A DNA stretch of 64,000 nucleotides from positions 1 to 64,000 of the forward strand of contig DATJQI010000054.1 in NCBI GenBank assembly GCA_035505915.1, given 5' to 3'. The DNA is from 40CM-2-70-7 sp035505915. GTDB lineage: Bacteria > Gemmatimonadota > Gemmatimonadetes > Gemmatimonadales > GWC2-71-9. The notes beneath the pieces are model-generated. The model did not search any database and had not been told where the DNA came from. It worked only from the letters and a program-made list of their open reading frames with translations. Shown here piece by piece: positions 44,273 to 53,369 of this stretch (positions are counted from its first letter, which is position 1; the number at the start of each line of letters is the position of its first letter). The translations under genes were made by a program, and so were the position numbers.

Positions 44273-45664
44273 ATGACCTTGTTTGCACCCGGGGACCCCC
44301 GGCCAGTCCACTTTATGGGCATCGCCGGCGCCGGGATGAGCGCGTTGGCGCTGATCGCCAAGCGTCGCGGGGTCCAGGTTTCGGGGTGTGACCAGGATCC
44401 GGCTGGGGCGCAAGATCTTGTGGCGCTGGGGGTTCCGGTGTGGGGGGGGCACGATCCAGGCCACCTCGAAGGTGTTCGGGCGATGGTGGTTACGGCGGCC
44501 ATCCCGCGGGACCACCCGGAAGTGGAGCGGGCCCGGCAGCTCGGAATACCCGTCATTCGGAGGGCCGACGCCCTCGGAGAAGCCGTCGCCGGAGGGACGG
44601 TCGTGGCGGTCGCGGGGACGCACGGAAAGACGACCACCACGGTCATGGTGACGGAGGGGTTGGCGGCCGCCGGACGAAATCCCACGGGACTCGTCGGCGG
44701 CCGCGTCGCAGGGTGGGGCGGGAACGCGCGGCAGGGCGGCACCGAGCTGTTCGTGGTCGAGGCCGACGAGTACGACAAGGCGTTTCTGTCTCTGCATCCG
44801 ACGGTGGCGGTGGTGAACAACGTCGAGGCCGATCACCTGGAGTGCTACGGCACGGTGGCGGACCTCGAGGCGGCCTTCGTGGACTTCGCCGGCCGGGCGC
44901 AGCGCGTCATCGCGTCGGCCGACGACGCCGGGGCGCGACGTGTCACCGAAGCCCTCCGGGTGCCGGTCTGGACGGTGGGCACCGAGCGCGCCGACGTACG
45001 GATCCGGGACGCGCATTTCGAGCCCGACGGCTCGCGCGCGCGGATCCAGCTGCCGAACGGCGACGCCGTGGCGCTCACCCTGCGGGTGCCCGGCGCGCAC
45101 AACGTCCGGAACGCCGCCGCGGCGCTCGCCGCGGTTCTGGCGGTGGGCGCGAACGTCCGCTCGGCCGCCGCCGCGCTCGCGGAGTTCCGCGGCGTGGCGC
45201 GCCGGTTCGAGCGGCTCGGCGAAGCGGGCGGGGTGGTGGTGGTCGACGACTACGCCCACCATCCCACCGAAGTCGCGGCCACGCTGGCGGGCGCGCGGCA
45301 GGCATTTCCGGACCGGCGGGTGGTGGCGGTCTTCCAGCCGCATCTGTACTCCCGGACCGCGGCGCACGGAGAGGCGCTGGGCCGCGCCCTGGGTGCGGCG
45401 GATCTGGTGGTGGTCGCGCCGATCTACGGCGCGCGGGAGGCGCCGCTGCCGGGCGTCACGAGCGACGTGGTGGTGCGCGCCGCGCGGGCGGCGGGCGCCG
45501 AGACGGTGGCGGTGGGGGATCGGCGCGAGCTGACGGAGCGCGTGGCGGCCGTGCTTCTCCCGGGAGACCTGCTCCTGACGATGGGCGCCGGGGATGTGAC
45601 GCGGGTGGGGCCCGAGATTCTCGCGGCGCGGCGCGCGCCGGAGCGCCAGCGGGCCGCGCGGTGA
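44273..45664 (+). CDS. murC: UDP-MurNAc L-alanine ligase MurC
   Basis: 463 residues. First amino acid addition in peptidoglycan precursor synthesis. Signatures: HFMGIAGAGMSALALIAKRRGVQVSGCD, ATP loop VAGTHGKTTTTVMV, VEADEYDKAFLSLHPTVAVVNNVEADHLECY, RRFERLGEAGGVVVVDDYAHHPTEVAATL, FQPHLYSRT. murB is not next to it as in many clusters; murC is followed directly by ftsQ with a GTGA overlap. Confidence 0.95.
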   Translation: MTLFAPGDPRPVHFMGIAGAGMSALALIAKRRGVQVSGCDQDPAGAQDLVALGVPVWGGHDPGHLEGVRAMVVTAAIPRDHPEVERARQLGIPVIRRADALGEAVAGGTVVAVAGTHGKTTTTVMVTEGLAAAGRNPTGLVGGRVAGWGGNARQGGTELFVVEADEYDKAFLSLHPTVAVVNNVEADHLECYGTVADLEAAFVDFAGRAQRVIASADDAGARRVTEALRVPVWTVGTERADVRIRDAHFEPDGSRARIQLPNGDAVALTLRVPGAHNVRNAAAALAAVLAVGANVRSAAAALAEFRGVARRFERLGEAGGVVVVDDYAHHPTEVAATLAGARQAFPDRRVVAVFQPHLYSRTAAHGEALGRALGAADLVVVAPIYGAREAPLPGVTSDVVVRAARAAGAETVAVGDRRELTERVAAVLLPGDLLLTMGAGDVTRVGPEILAARRAPERQRAAR

Positions 45665-46368
45665 AGGGCTGGCTCGGGCGCCTGGGCGAGCGGCGGGTAT
45701 GGCTGCCGCTCGCGGTGGTCCTCGGGCTCCTGGTCTTGTGGTTCGGGGTCCCGGTGCTGGCGCGGCACCTGTCGTTCTTCCGCGTCCGGCAGGTCGAGCT
45801 GGTCGGTGTGCGCAATCTCGCACCCGAGGCGGTGATTCAGGCGCTGGGGCTCGGAGCGCGGGCGAGCGTGTTCGATCCCGCCGGGCCGCTCGAGGCGCGG
45901 GTGCGGGCGCTCCCCGGAGTCGCCGGCGTCCGGGTCGCCCGGCATCTCCCCGGCGCGCTCGCGGTGATCGTGCGCGAAGTGGAGCCGGCGGCGTTCGTGC
46001 CGGGCCCCCGGGGACTCGTGGTGGTGGACGCGGCGGGACATCCGCTGCCGTTCGACCCGGCCCGGACCGTGCTGGATTTGCCGCTGGCGGCGACCGCCGA
46101 CTCCGGCTTGGCGGCGATTCTGGGACTGATCCGCGCGCTCGATCCCGCGCTGTTCCAGGCGATCGTGTCGGCGCGGCGCGTGGGGCACGGAGACGTGCTG
46201 CTGGACGAAGGCGGGCGCCGGATTCTGGTGGGCCCCGATCCGCAACCGGAGGTCATTCAGGCGGTGGTGCAGGTTCAACAGGAGTTGTCGGCCAAGGGAC
46301 GCTCCTATGCGGAGCTCGACGCGCGGTACGCCGGCCAGATCGTGGTCCGGCGGAGGGCGAGCTCGTGA
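45661..46368 (+). CDS. ftsQ: Division protein FtsQ (POTRA)
   Basis: 235 residues from GTG 45661. Short cytoplasmic part, one transmembrane helix (about 14-31, VWLPLAVVLGLLVLWFGV), then a POTRA domain (FFRVRQVELVGVRNLAPEAVIQALGLGARASVF.., LPGVAGVRVARHLPGALAVIVREVEPAAFV) and a beta domain to the end. Bridges early and late division proteins. GTGA overlaps on both sides. Confidence 0.92.
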   Translation: MKGWLGRLGERRVWLPLAVVLGLLVLWFGVPVLARHLSFFRVRQVELVGVRNLAPEAVIQALGLGARASVFDPAGPLEARVRALPGVAGVRVARHLPGALAVIVREVEPAAFVPGPRGLVVVDAAGHPLPFDPARTVLDLPLAATADSGLAAILGLIRALDPALFQAIVSARRVGHGDVLLDEGGRRILVGPDPQPEVIQAVVQVQQELSAKGRSYAELDARYAGQIVVRRRASS

Positions 46369-47639
46369 GCCGCAGCGAACGCCGGCTGGTGGCCGGGCTG
46401 GACCTGGGCAGCACCAAGACCTGCGCCGTGATCGGCGAGGTGACCGTCGATCTGCCCCGGGTGCCGATGGTGAAGATCCTCGGCGTGGGCGTCGCGAAGA
46501 ACAACGGCGTCCGGCGGGGGATGGTCCGGGACATCGAGGAAACCGCGCGCTCCGTCACCGCCGCGATGCGCGACGCGTCGCGGATGGCGGGGGCGACGGT
46601 GACCGAGGTGACCTGCGGCATCGCGGGTGAGCATGTGGCCGCGCGGACGTCCTCGGGTGTGGTGGCGGTGAGCGGGGACGAGATTTCGCAGGCCGACGTG
46701 GACCGCGCCAACGAGGTCGCGCGCGCCGTGGCCCTGGGTCGGGACCTCGAGCTCCTGCACGGGATCCCCCAGGAGTACCGGGTGGACCAGCAGGGGGAGA
46801 TCTCGGATCCCATCGGGATGACGGGGACCCGGCTGGAAGTCGAGATGTATCTCGTCACCGTGCAGGGCACCGCCGCGCAGAATCTCCGGCGGAGCGTGGA
46901 GCGCGCGGGATTCAAGGTGGGCCGCCTGGTGCTCGAGCCCCTCGCGGCGTCGTACGCGGTGCTGACCGACGACGAGCGCGAGCTGGGCGTGGCGCTGGCC
47001 GAGATCGGCGGGCAGTCCACGGGCGTCGCGATCTTCGAGAAGGGCAAGATCCGGCACCTCGCCTCCCTCAAATTCGCGGGAGGCCACGTGACCTCGGACC
47101 TGGTGCAGGGGCTCTCCCTCACGCAGGCCGACGCGGAGCGCGTCAAGGAGCGGTACGGCAGCGCCTATCAGCCCCTGGTCGATCCCGACGAGATGGTGGA
47201 GCTGCCGTCCACGCCCGGGCAGGGCGCGCGCCAGACCCCGCGCGACATGGTGGCGCACATCATCCACCAGCGCGTGGACGAAATTTTCCAGCTGGTGCGC
47301 GCCGAGCTGGCCAAGGCGGGCTACGACGATCCGAAGCGCCTGCCGGCCGGCGTGGTGCTGACCGGCGGCACGGCCCACCTGCCCGGCTCGGTGGAGCTGG
47401 CCCGCGAGGTGTTCGCCATGCCGGTGCGGGCGGGCACCCCCGAGCGGGGACTGGGCGGGCTGGTGGACAGTGTGCAGGCGCCGCGGTACGCGGTGCCGGT
47501 GGGGCTGGCGATGTACGCGGCCCGTCAGCAGGTGCAGGGGGCGGTGAGTGGCGGCGGCGGAGGGGGCTCACTCGTGGCCGGTCCCGGAGTCGACAAGCTC
47601 CTGGGGCCCGTCAAGCGATGGCTGCAGGACTTCTTTTGA
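46365..47639 (+). CDS. ftsA: Division protein FtsA
   Basis: 424 residues from GTG 46365. Actin-like ATPase tethering FtsZ to the membrane. Phosphate-binding loops VAGLDLGSTKTCAVIGEV and GVALAEIGGQSTGVAIFEKG, the 1C domain TCGIAGEHV.., HGIPQEYRVDQQGEISDPIGM, and adenosine motif GVVLTGGTAHLPG. The C-terminal LDKLLG-like PGVDKLLGPVKRWLQDFF is an amphipathic membrane helix with a Gly-rich linker before it. Confidence 0.95.
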   Translation: MSRSERRLVAGLDLGSTKTCAVIGEVTVDLPRVPMVKILGVGVAKNNGVRRGMVRDIEETARSVTAAMRDASRMAGATVTEVTCGIAGEHVAARTSSGVVAVSGDEISQADVDRANEVARAVALGRDLELLHGIPQEYRVDQQGEISDPIGMTGTRLEVEMYLVTVQGTAAQNLRRSVERAGFKVGRLVLEPLAASYAVLTDDERELGVALAEIGGQSTGVAIFEKGKIRHLASLKFAGGHVTSDLVQGLSLTQADAERVKERYGSAYQPLVDPDEMVELPSTPGQGARQTPRDMVAHIIHQRVDEIFQLVRAELAKAGYDDPKRLPAGVVLTGGTAHLPGSVELAREVFAMPVRAGTPERGLGGLVDSVQAPRYAVPVGLAMYAARQQVQGAVSGGGGGGSLVAGPGVDKLLGPVKRWLQDFF

Positions 47640-47658
47640 TCGGGGACCCGAGGCAACC

Positions 47659-48840
47659 ATGATCTTCGAGCTCGAAGAGACGGTGGCGCAGAACGCGAGG
47701 ATGAAAGTCGTCGGCGTGGGCGGCGGCGGCGGCAACGCCCTGAACCGCATGGTCGACGAGGGCGTGCAGGCCGTCGAGTTCATCTCGGTGAACACCGACG
47801 CCCAGGCCCTCCTCAAGAACAAGGCCGATGTCAAAGTGCAGATCGGCAAGAAGCTCACGCGCGGCCTCGGCGCGGGGGCCCGGCCCGAGATCGGCCGCCA
47901 GGCCATCGAGGAGAACCGGGATGAAATCCTCCACGCACTGCAGGGCGCGGACCTGGTGTTCGTCACCTGCGGCATGGGCGGCGGCACCGGCACGGGCGCC
48001 GGACCCATCATCTCCCAGGTCGCGAAGGACCTGGGCGCTCTCACCATCGGCATCGTGACCAAGCCCTTCCTGTTCGAGGGCCGGAAGCGGATGAAGCAGG
48101 CCGAGATGGGGATCGCGGAGATGCGGAAGCACGTGGACACGATGATCGTCGTGCCCAACGAGCGGCTGCTCGCCGTCGTCGGCAAGGGGATCCCCTTCCA
48201 GGACGCCCTCAAGAAGGCCGACGAGGTGCTCCTCCACGCCACGCAGGGGATCTCGTCGCTCATCAGCGTGACCGGTCTCGTGAACGTCGATTTCGCCGAT
48301 GTCCGCACCGTGATGCAGAACGGCGGCTCGGCCCTCATGGGAACCGGCGTGGGCCGCGGCGAGAGCCGCGCCCTCGAGGCCGCGCAGCAGGCCATCAGCT
48401 CACCCCTGCTCGACAACATCCAGATTTCGGGCGCCACCGGCGTGCTGATCAACATCACCGGCGGCGAAGACCTGACGCTCGGCGAAGTGACCGTCATCAG
48501 CGAGGCGATTCACGAAGCCGCGGGCGCCGAGGCCGAGATCATCTTCGGCGCGGTGAGCGACCCGGCGATGCAGGGCGAGGTCCGGGTCACCGTGATCGCC
48601 ACGGGCTTCGACAAGGCGGGCGTCGCGGGTGAAGCCGCGGCCGCCGCGGCCACCGGCGGCGCGCGGACCGGGCCGGGCGTCCTGCCGTTCCGTCCCGCCG
48701 CTCGTCCCACGCCGCCCCCGCCGCCGGGATACGTGAAGCCGGTGGAGGTTCCCAAGCGGCCCACCGCGCCGCCTCCCGCGACCACCGCGGAAGTGAACGA
48801 GATGGAGATCCCGACCTTCATCCGGCGGCAGATGGACTGA
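47659..48840 (+). CDS. ftsZ: Tubulin-like division GTPase FtsZ
   Basis: 393 residues from ATG 47659. The Z-ring polymer. Nucleotide binding: VGVGGGGGNALNRM, NTDAQALLKNKADVKVQIG, GGGTGTG signature at 107-113, and T7 loop NVDFADVRTVM. After about 320 comes a Pro/Ala linker, then the conserved C-terminal peptide IPTFIRRQMD that binds FtsA and other partners. Its stop overlaps the following M23 gene by one base. Confidence 0.97.
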   Translation: MIFELEETVAQNARMKVVGVGGGGGNALNRMVDEGVQAVEFISVNTDAQALLKNKADVKVQIGKKLTRGLGAGARPEIGRQAIEENRDEILHALQGADLVFVTCGMGGGTGTGAGPIISQVAKDLGALTIGIVTKPFLFEGRKRMKQAEMGIAEMRKHVDTMIVVPNERLLAVVGKGIPFQDALKKADEVLLHATQGISSLISVTGLVNVDFADVRTVMQNGGSALMGTGVGRGESRALEAAQQAISSPLLDNIQISGATGVLINITGGEDLTLGEVTVISEAIHEAAGAEAEIIFGAVSDPAMQGEVRVTVIATGFDKAGVAGEAAAAAATGGARTGPGVLPFRPAARPTPPPPPGYVKPVEVPKRPTAPPPATTAEVNEMEIPTFIRRQMD

Positions 48841-50081
48841 TGGTCAACCGGGCGATCCTCGCGGGTGCGGGCGTCGCGCTCGTCGCCTCGGTCTGGCTGG
48901 TGGCCCGCCCGCACCCGCTGACGGCGCCGCCGCTCGTGGTGACGCAGGCGTACGATGTGTTCGCGGACACCCTCCGGGCCGATCAGACCCTGGGAGACGT
49001 GCTCCAGCGGGCCGGCATCACGGGCCGCACGTACGGCGCACTGCTCGCCGCGGCCCACGTGCTCGACGCCCGGCGCCTGCGGCCCGGCCTGGTATTCGAA
49101 TTCCGGCGTCCGAAGACCGACTCGGTCGCGGACCGGATCAGCGTCCGCACCGGACCCGAGCAGCGGATCTGGCTGACCCGCACCGGCACGTCCTGGGCCG
49201 AGCGGGTCGAGAACATCGCCTGGTCCATGGTGCGGGAGCGGGTGACCGGGACCATCACCGACAATCTCTACGACGGCCTGGATCGGGCCATTCCCGACAG
49301 CGTGCTGCCGCCGGCGCAGCGGGTGGCGCTCGCCTGGGCCATCGCCGACGTCTACGACTGGGAAGTGGACTTCACGCGCGACGTGCGGGCCGGCGACCGC
49401 GTCGAAGTCCTGTTCGAGCGGCTCGAGTCGCCCACCGGTGAGAAGCGGTTCGGGCGGATTCTGGCCGCGCGCGTGGACGTCGCCCGCACGCCGAACTTCG
49501 CCTTCCGGTTCGCCGGGGTCGATTCGGCGCGGGCGGGTTACTACGACGAGTCGGGACGCTCGCTCCGGCGCGCGTTCCTGCGCGCGCCGCTCGCCTTCCG
49601 GCGGATCTCGAGCGGCTTCGGCAACCGGTATCACCCCGTCCTGCACCGGTGGCGGAAGCACGAGGGAATCGACTATGCCGCCGCCTACGGCACGCCGGTC
49701 CGGGCGACCGCGGACGGCACCGTGATCCGCCTTGCCTATCAGGCCGACGGGTACGGCCGGATGATCGAGCTCCGGCACGCCAACGGCATCCGGACCATCT
49801 ACGGCCACCTGTCGGCGTACGCCCGGGGCCTCCACGCCGGACAGCGCGTCACTCAGTCCGAGACCATCGGGTTCGTGGGGTCCACCGGACTGTCCACCGG
49901 GCCGCACCTGCACTACGAGTTCCTCGTCAACGGGCACCCCACCAATCCGCAACGCAAGGACATGGGCGCCGGGCGCCCGGTGCCGACCGCTCTCAAGCCC
50001 CAGTTCGACGTCACGAAGGGCACGCTGCTCGCTCTGCTCGAGCCCCCACCCGCCACCAACGTCGCGTCGCGCGGGGATTAG
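48840..50081 (+). CDS. M23-family cell-wall endopeptidase or LytM activator
   Basis: 413 residues: one N-terminal hydrophobic segment (about 5-22, signal anchor), a LysM-like/OapA-type linker region (LGDVLQRAGITGRTYGALLAA), and an M23 domain from about 255 with GNRYHPVLHRWRKHEGIDYAAAYGTPV (zinc His and Asp), YGHLSAY and HLHYEFL. All four M23 zinc/catalytic positions look present, so it is probably an active peptidoglycan endopeptidase rather than an EnvC/NlpD-type activator. Placed directly after ftsZ, suggesting septal wall splitting. Confidence 0.88.
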   Translation: MVNRAILAGAGVALVASVWLVARPHPLTAPPLVVTQAYDVFADTLRADQTLGDVLQRAGITGRTYGALLAAAHVLDARRLRPGLVFEFRRPKTDSVADRISVRTGPEQRIWLTRTGTSWAERVENIAWSMVRERVTGTITDNLYDGLDRAIPDSVLPPAQRVALAWAIADVYDWEVDFTRDVRAGDRVEVLFERLESPTGEKRFGRILAARVDVARTPNFAFRFAGVDSARAGYYDESGRSLRRAFLRAPLAFRRISSGFGNRYHPVLHRWRKHEGIDYAAAYGTPVRATADGTVIRLAYQADGYGRMIELRHANGIRTIYGHLSAYARGLHAGQRVTQSETIGFVGSTGLSTGPHLHYEFLVNGHPTNPQRKDMGAGRPVPTALKPQFDVTKGTLLALLEPPPATNVASRGD

Positions 50082-50095
50082 CTTCCGTTCATCCG

Positions 50096-50797
50096 ATGGA
50101 CCTCTATCCCGCCGTCGACGTCTCCGGTGGGCGCGTGGCGCGCGCCCCACGCACGCCCGCGGGCGCGGATCTCCCGCTGGGTGTGGCCCGCGCCTTCGCA
50201 GGGGCGGGGGCGCGCTGGCTCCACTACGTGGACCTGGACCGCGCCTACCGGCGGGGCGAGAACCACGCCGTGACCCGCGCCGTCCTCGGCGCGGGGGTGG
50301 CGGCGGTGCAGGTGGGCGGCGGACTCAGCGCGGAGCGTGACCTCCGTGAAGTGCTGGACTGGGGCGCGGCGCGCGTCGTGCTGGGGGCGGCGGCCGCCGC
50401 GGACGCCGGCGCCGTGGAGACCGGGCTTCGCGTCGCCGGCCCCGACCGCCTGGCGGTGGCGTTGGACGTCGCCGATGGACGGCTCGCCCCCCGCGGCGCG
50501 CCGGCCGGAGCCGCCGCGCCGTCGCTGGACGTGCTCGTGCTCGCGCGCCGGCTCCACGGCCAGGGGGTCCGGACCGTGGTGTACACCGAGGTGCCGCGGG
50601 ACGGGACCCTCGCGGGCGCGGATGTCGCCGGCGCCGCCCGGGTGCGGGCCCTGGGGCTCGAGGTGATCGTATCGGGCGGGGTCGGGTCGCTGGACGACCT
50701 GAGGCGGGCGCGGGAGGCCGGCCTGGCCGGCGTCGTCGTCGGGCGCGCGCTCTTCGACGGGCGCTTCACGCTGGCGGAGGCCCTGGCATGCGCGTGA
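50096..50797 (+). CDS. hisA: HisA-like phosphoribosyl isomerase
   Basis: 233 residues from ATG 50096. TIM barrel of the HisA/HisF superfamily. HisA isomerises ProFAR in histidine synthesis. Key aspartates are present: D8 (PAVDVSGG) and D124 (VALDVADG). Other HisA stretches: HYVDLDRAYRRGENHA, AVQVGGGLSAERDLREVL, YTEVPRDGTLAGADVAG and VSGGVGSLDDLRRAREAGLAGVVVGRALFDGRFTLAEAL. The usual HisA N-terminal R-L-x-x-G-D phosphate contact is replaced (RVARAPRTPAG), and no other his gene is near. So HisA activity is likely but a changed substrate is possible. Confidence 0.72.
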   Translation: MDLYPAVDVSGGRVARAPRTPAGADLPLGVARAFAGAGARWLHYVDLDRAYRRGENHAVTRAVLGAGVAAVQVGGGLSAERDLREVLDWGAARVVLGAAAAADAGAVETGLRVAGPDRLAVALDVADGRLAPRGAPAGAAAPSLDVLVLARRLHGQGVRTVVYTEVPRDGTLAGADVAGAARVRALGLEVIVSGGVGSLDDLRRAREAGLAGVVVGRALFDGRFTLAEALACA

Positions 50798-52515
50798 CCC
50801 TCAGGCTCATCGGCGTCCTGGCCCTCGTGCTGCTGTTGTGGAATCCGGCGTTCACCCGGCGCGTGCCCGGGGGCGGAAACCCGATCGTGCTCCTCGACGC
50901 CTCCCTCTCGATGAGGTCCCGGCCCGCGCAATGGCGCGCCGCGCTCGACACGGCGCGGGCGCTCGCGGGCCACGGCATCATCTGGCGCTTCGGCTCGGGC
51001 GTCGCGGCTTTCGATACGGCGGCACCCGCGGACGGGACGTCCCGCCTGGCGCCCGCCCTCGCCGCCGCGGCGGCCCGCGGGGGACCGGTCACGGTCGTGA
51101 CCGACGGGGCGATCGACGACGTCGCCCTCCTGCCCGCCGATCTGATCGCCCGCGCCCGCGTGGTCGTGGTGGGCGCGCCCCCCGGCCCCGATGCGTTCGT
51201 ATCCGCCGTCGAAGGACCGCATCAGGTGGGAACGGGAGATACCCTCACGTTGCGGGTGACATACGGGATGGCCGGGAGGAGGGAGGCGGGAAGCGGGAAG
51301 CGGGGGGCAAGACTGGTCGTCGCCGATGGCGGGAGGACCATTGAATCGAAGGTGGTTGCGCTTCCCGACAGCGGGACGTTGACATCGGATGTGACGCTTC
51401 CCGCTTCCCTCTTCCCGCGTCCCGGTTGGACTGTCCTGGAGGTGCGCCTCACCTGGCCTCCCGATTCCGAGCCCCGTGACGACGCGATGGCCTTCCCGCT
51501 TCTCGTCTCCTCCGATCCCGCCGCCGTGATCCTCGCCGCGCCCCCCGACTGGGACGCCACGTTCCTCGCCCGCACGCTCGGTGACGTGGCCCGGGTTCCG
51601 GTGAAGTCGTTCGCGCAGATCGCTCCCGGAACGTGGAACGATGGGACCACGCTGGCGCCCGTGCCGCCCGATCAGGTGCGGAAGGCGGTGGCGGCGGCGC
51701 GGCTGGTGGTGGAGGTGGGCGACCCGGCGCGCTGGCCCGTCACGTCCGCCGCGGCCCTCCTCACCTGGAATACCGGGACCGGCTCTTCCGGCGACTGGTA
51801 CCTCACGCCCGCCCCCGCTTCACCGCTCTCGGGCGCGCTCGCCACGGTGCCGTGGGACTCGCTCCCTCCGGCGCTGGCGGCGCAGCCGGCCGCGCCCGAT
51901 TCCGGCGTCGTTCCGGTGCTCGAGGCGCAGCTGGCGCGGCGCGGCGCGGTGCGCCCCGTCGCCACGCTCCTCGAGACCTCCCGCGGGCGCCGCGCCGCGC
52001 TCGACGTCAGCGGCCTCTACCGCTGGGACTTCCGGGGCGGCGCGGCCCGCCAGGCGTACCGGACCGTCGTCGCGGGACTCGTGGACTGGCTCCTGGCCGG
52101 CGGACCGGGGGCCACGGCATGGGCCGCGCCCGAGTCGCTCGACGTCGGCAACGGTCTTCCCATGGTCTGGCGGTGGGTGGGATCCGGCGCGCCCCGGGAC
52201 CTCCCGATATCTCTCGAGTATCCCGGCGGCGCGCGGGTGGACACCCTCCGCTTCGGCGCCGACCGGCGTGCGGCGCTGACGCTGCCGGTGAATACCTACC
52301 GCTACTCGATCGCGGCGGGCCACGGACGCGGCCTGTTCGTGGTGGATGAGAACTCCGCCGAGTGGCACGCGCCGCGAGTCCTGGCGCCGCAGGCCGGGCG
52401 GATCGAGCCGGGGCGCGCCGCGGTCGACTGGCGCGACCGCTGGTGGCTCTTCGCCCTGGCGCTCGCCGCCTTCGCGGGCGAGTGGGTCTGGCGCCGCCGT
52501 CTGGGGCTTCCCTGA
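50788..52515 (+). CDS. VWA-domain-like membrane protein (BatA-type)
   Basis: 575 residues overlapping hisA by 10 bases. N-terminal hydrophobic helix (about 6-21), then a VWA-like domain with MIDAS D37-x-S39-x-S41 (VLLDASLSM) and T105-D106-G (VVTDGAID), Ig-like/beta regions, and a second transmembrane helix at the end (WWLFALALAAFAGEWVWRRR). This layout is common in BatA/aerotolerance-type and surface-assembly proteins. Residues 165-172 are REAGSGKR, encoded by a GGGAAGCGGG repeat also present in mazG, and an inverted copy of the repeat lies about 100 bases further on. Function unknown. Confidence 0.65.
   Translation: MRVTLRLIGVLALVLLLWNPAFTRRVPGGGNPIVLLDASLSMRSRPAQWRAALDTARALAGHGIIWRFGSGVAAFDTAAPADGTSRLAPALAAAAARGGPVTVVTDGAIDDVALLPADLIARARVVVVGAPPGPDAFVSAVEGPHQVGTGDTLTLRVTYGMAGRREAGSGKRGARLVVADGGRTIESKVVALPDSGTLTSDVTLPASLFPRPGWTVLEVRLTWPPDSEPRDDAMAFPLLVSSDPAAVILAAPPDWDATFLARTLGDVARVPVKSFAQIAPGTWNDGTTLAPVPPDQVRKAVAAARLVVEVGDPARWPVTSAAALLTWNTGTGSSGDWYLTPAPASPLSGALATVPWDSLPPALAAQPAAPDSGVVPVLEAQLARRGAVRPVATLLETSRGRRAALDVSGLYRWDFRGGAARQAYRTVVAGLVDWLLAGGPGATAWAAPESLDVGNGLPMVWRWVGSGAPRDLPISLEYPGGARVDTLRFGADRRAALTLPVNTYRYSIAAGHGRGLFVVDENSAEWHAPRVLAPQAGRIEPGRAAVDWRDRWWLFALALAAFAGEWVWRRRLGLP
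51281..51423 (+). repeat. Inverted pair of GGGAAGCGGGAAG elements inside a coding region
   Basis: Forward copy at 51281-51304 (GGGAGGCGGGAAGCGGGAAG then CGGG) and reverse-complement copy at 51397-51423 (CTTCCCGCTTCCCTCTTCCC then GCGTCCC), about 90 bases apart, able to pair as a long stem. The surrounding gene stays in frame through both. Related copies lie in mazG at 58537-58564, 58706-58729 and 58741-58764. Confidence 0.6.
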
Positions 52516-53369
52516 TGGGCGTCTGGAGCAAGCTGTCCCGCGTCCTGACCCGCCGCGACCCGGCGGCGCGGGCCGATGCCGAGCGGGTGCTGGTGGAGGC
52601 GGATTTCGGGCCGGCGGCGGCCGAAGAGCTGCTGGAGCGGCTCGCCAAGGTGCCGGACCGGGAGCTCGAGGACGCGCTCGAGCGTGAAGTGCGCGCATTG
52701 CTCGGGGACGGGAAGCCCGGCGGAATCGTGCGCGCCGCGGTCCCGCCGACCGTCGTGCTGCTCTACGGCGTGAATGGAGCCGGAAAGACGACGACCGCGG
52801 CCAAGCTCGCCCACCGGCTGCGTCGCGAAGGGCGGGAGACGCTGCTGGCCGCGGCGGACACGTTCCGCGCGGGCGCGGTCTCCCAGCTTCGGGTCTGGGC
52901 CGAGCGGCTCGGGGCACCGTTCGTGGGCCCGGCGGCGGACGGCACCGGCGACTCGGCCGCCGTGGCATTCGACGCGGTGAAAGCGGGTGTGGCGCGCGGC
53001 GTGGACACGGTCATCATCGACACCGCGGGGCGGCTCCACACGGACGAGCGGCTGCTCGAGGAGCTGAAGAAAGTGGCGCGAGCCGTGGGCAAGGCCCATC
53101 CGGCGCACGACGCGCCCCACGAGTCGTTGCTGGTGCTGGACGGCACCGTGGGCCAGACGGCGGTGCGGCAGGCGGAGCTCTTCGCCCGCGCGGTGCCGCT
53201 GACGGGATTGATCGTGACCAAGCTGGACGGCACCGCGCGGGGCGGGGCGGTCGTCGCGCTGCGCCGCACCGTGCCGGCGGCGCCGCGCTTCATCGCGACC
53301 GGCGAAGGGCTGGACGACCTCGAGCCCTTCGATCCCGAGGCCTTCGCGCGGCGGCTGGTGCGGGCCTGA
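52515..53369 (+). CDS. ftsY: Signal recognition particle receptor FtsY
   Basis: 284 residues from ATG 52515. SRP-type GTPase that docks the SRP-ribosome at SecYEG. NG domain motifs: G1 LLYGVNGAGKTTTAAKLAHRLRREGRETLLAAADTFRAGAVSQL, DTAGRLHTDERLLEELKKV, TKLDGTARGG, and C-terminal IATGEGLDDLEPFDPEAFARRLV. The acidic N-terminal A domain of E. coli FtsY is absent, as in many bacteria. The start overlaps the preceding gene stop by one base. Confidence 0.94.
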   Translation: MGVWSKLSRVLTRRDPAARADAERVLVEADFGPAAAEELLERLAKVPDRELEDALEREVRALLGDGKPGGIVRAAVPPTVVLLYGVNGAGKTTTAAKLAHRLRREGRETLLAAADTFRAGAVSQLRVWAERLGAPFVGPAADGTGDSAAVAFDAVKAGVARGVDTVIIDTAGRLHTDERLLEELKKVARAVGKAHPAHDAPHESLLVLDGTVGQTAVRQAELFARAVPLTGLIVTKLDGTARGGAVVALRRTVPAAPRFIATGEGLDDLEPFDPEAFARRLVRA

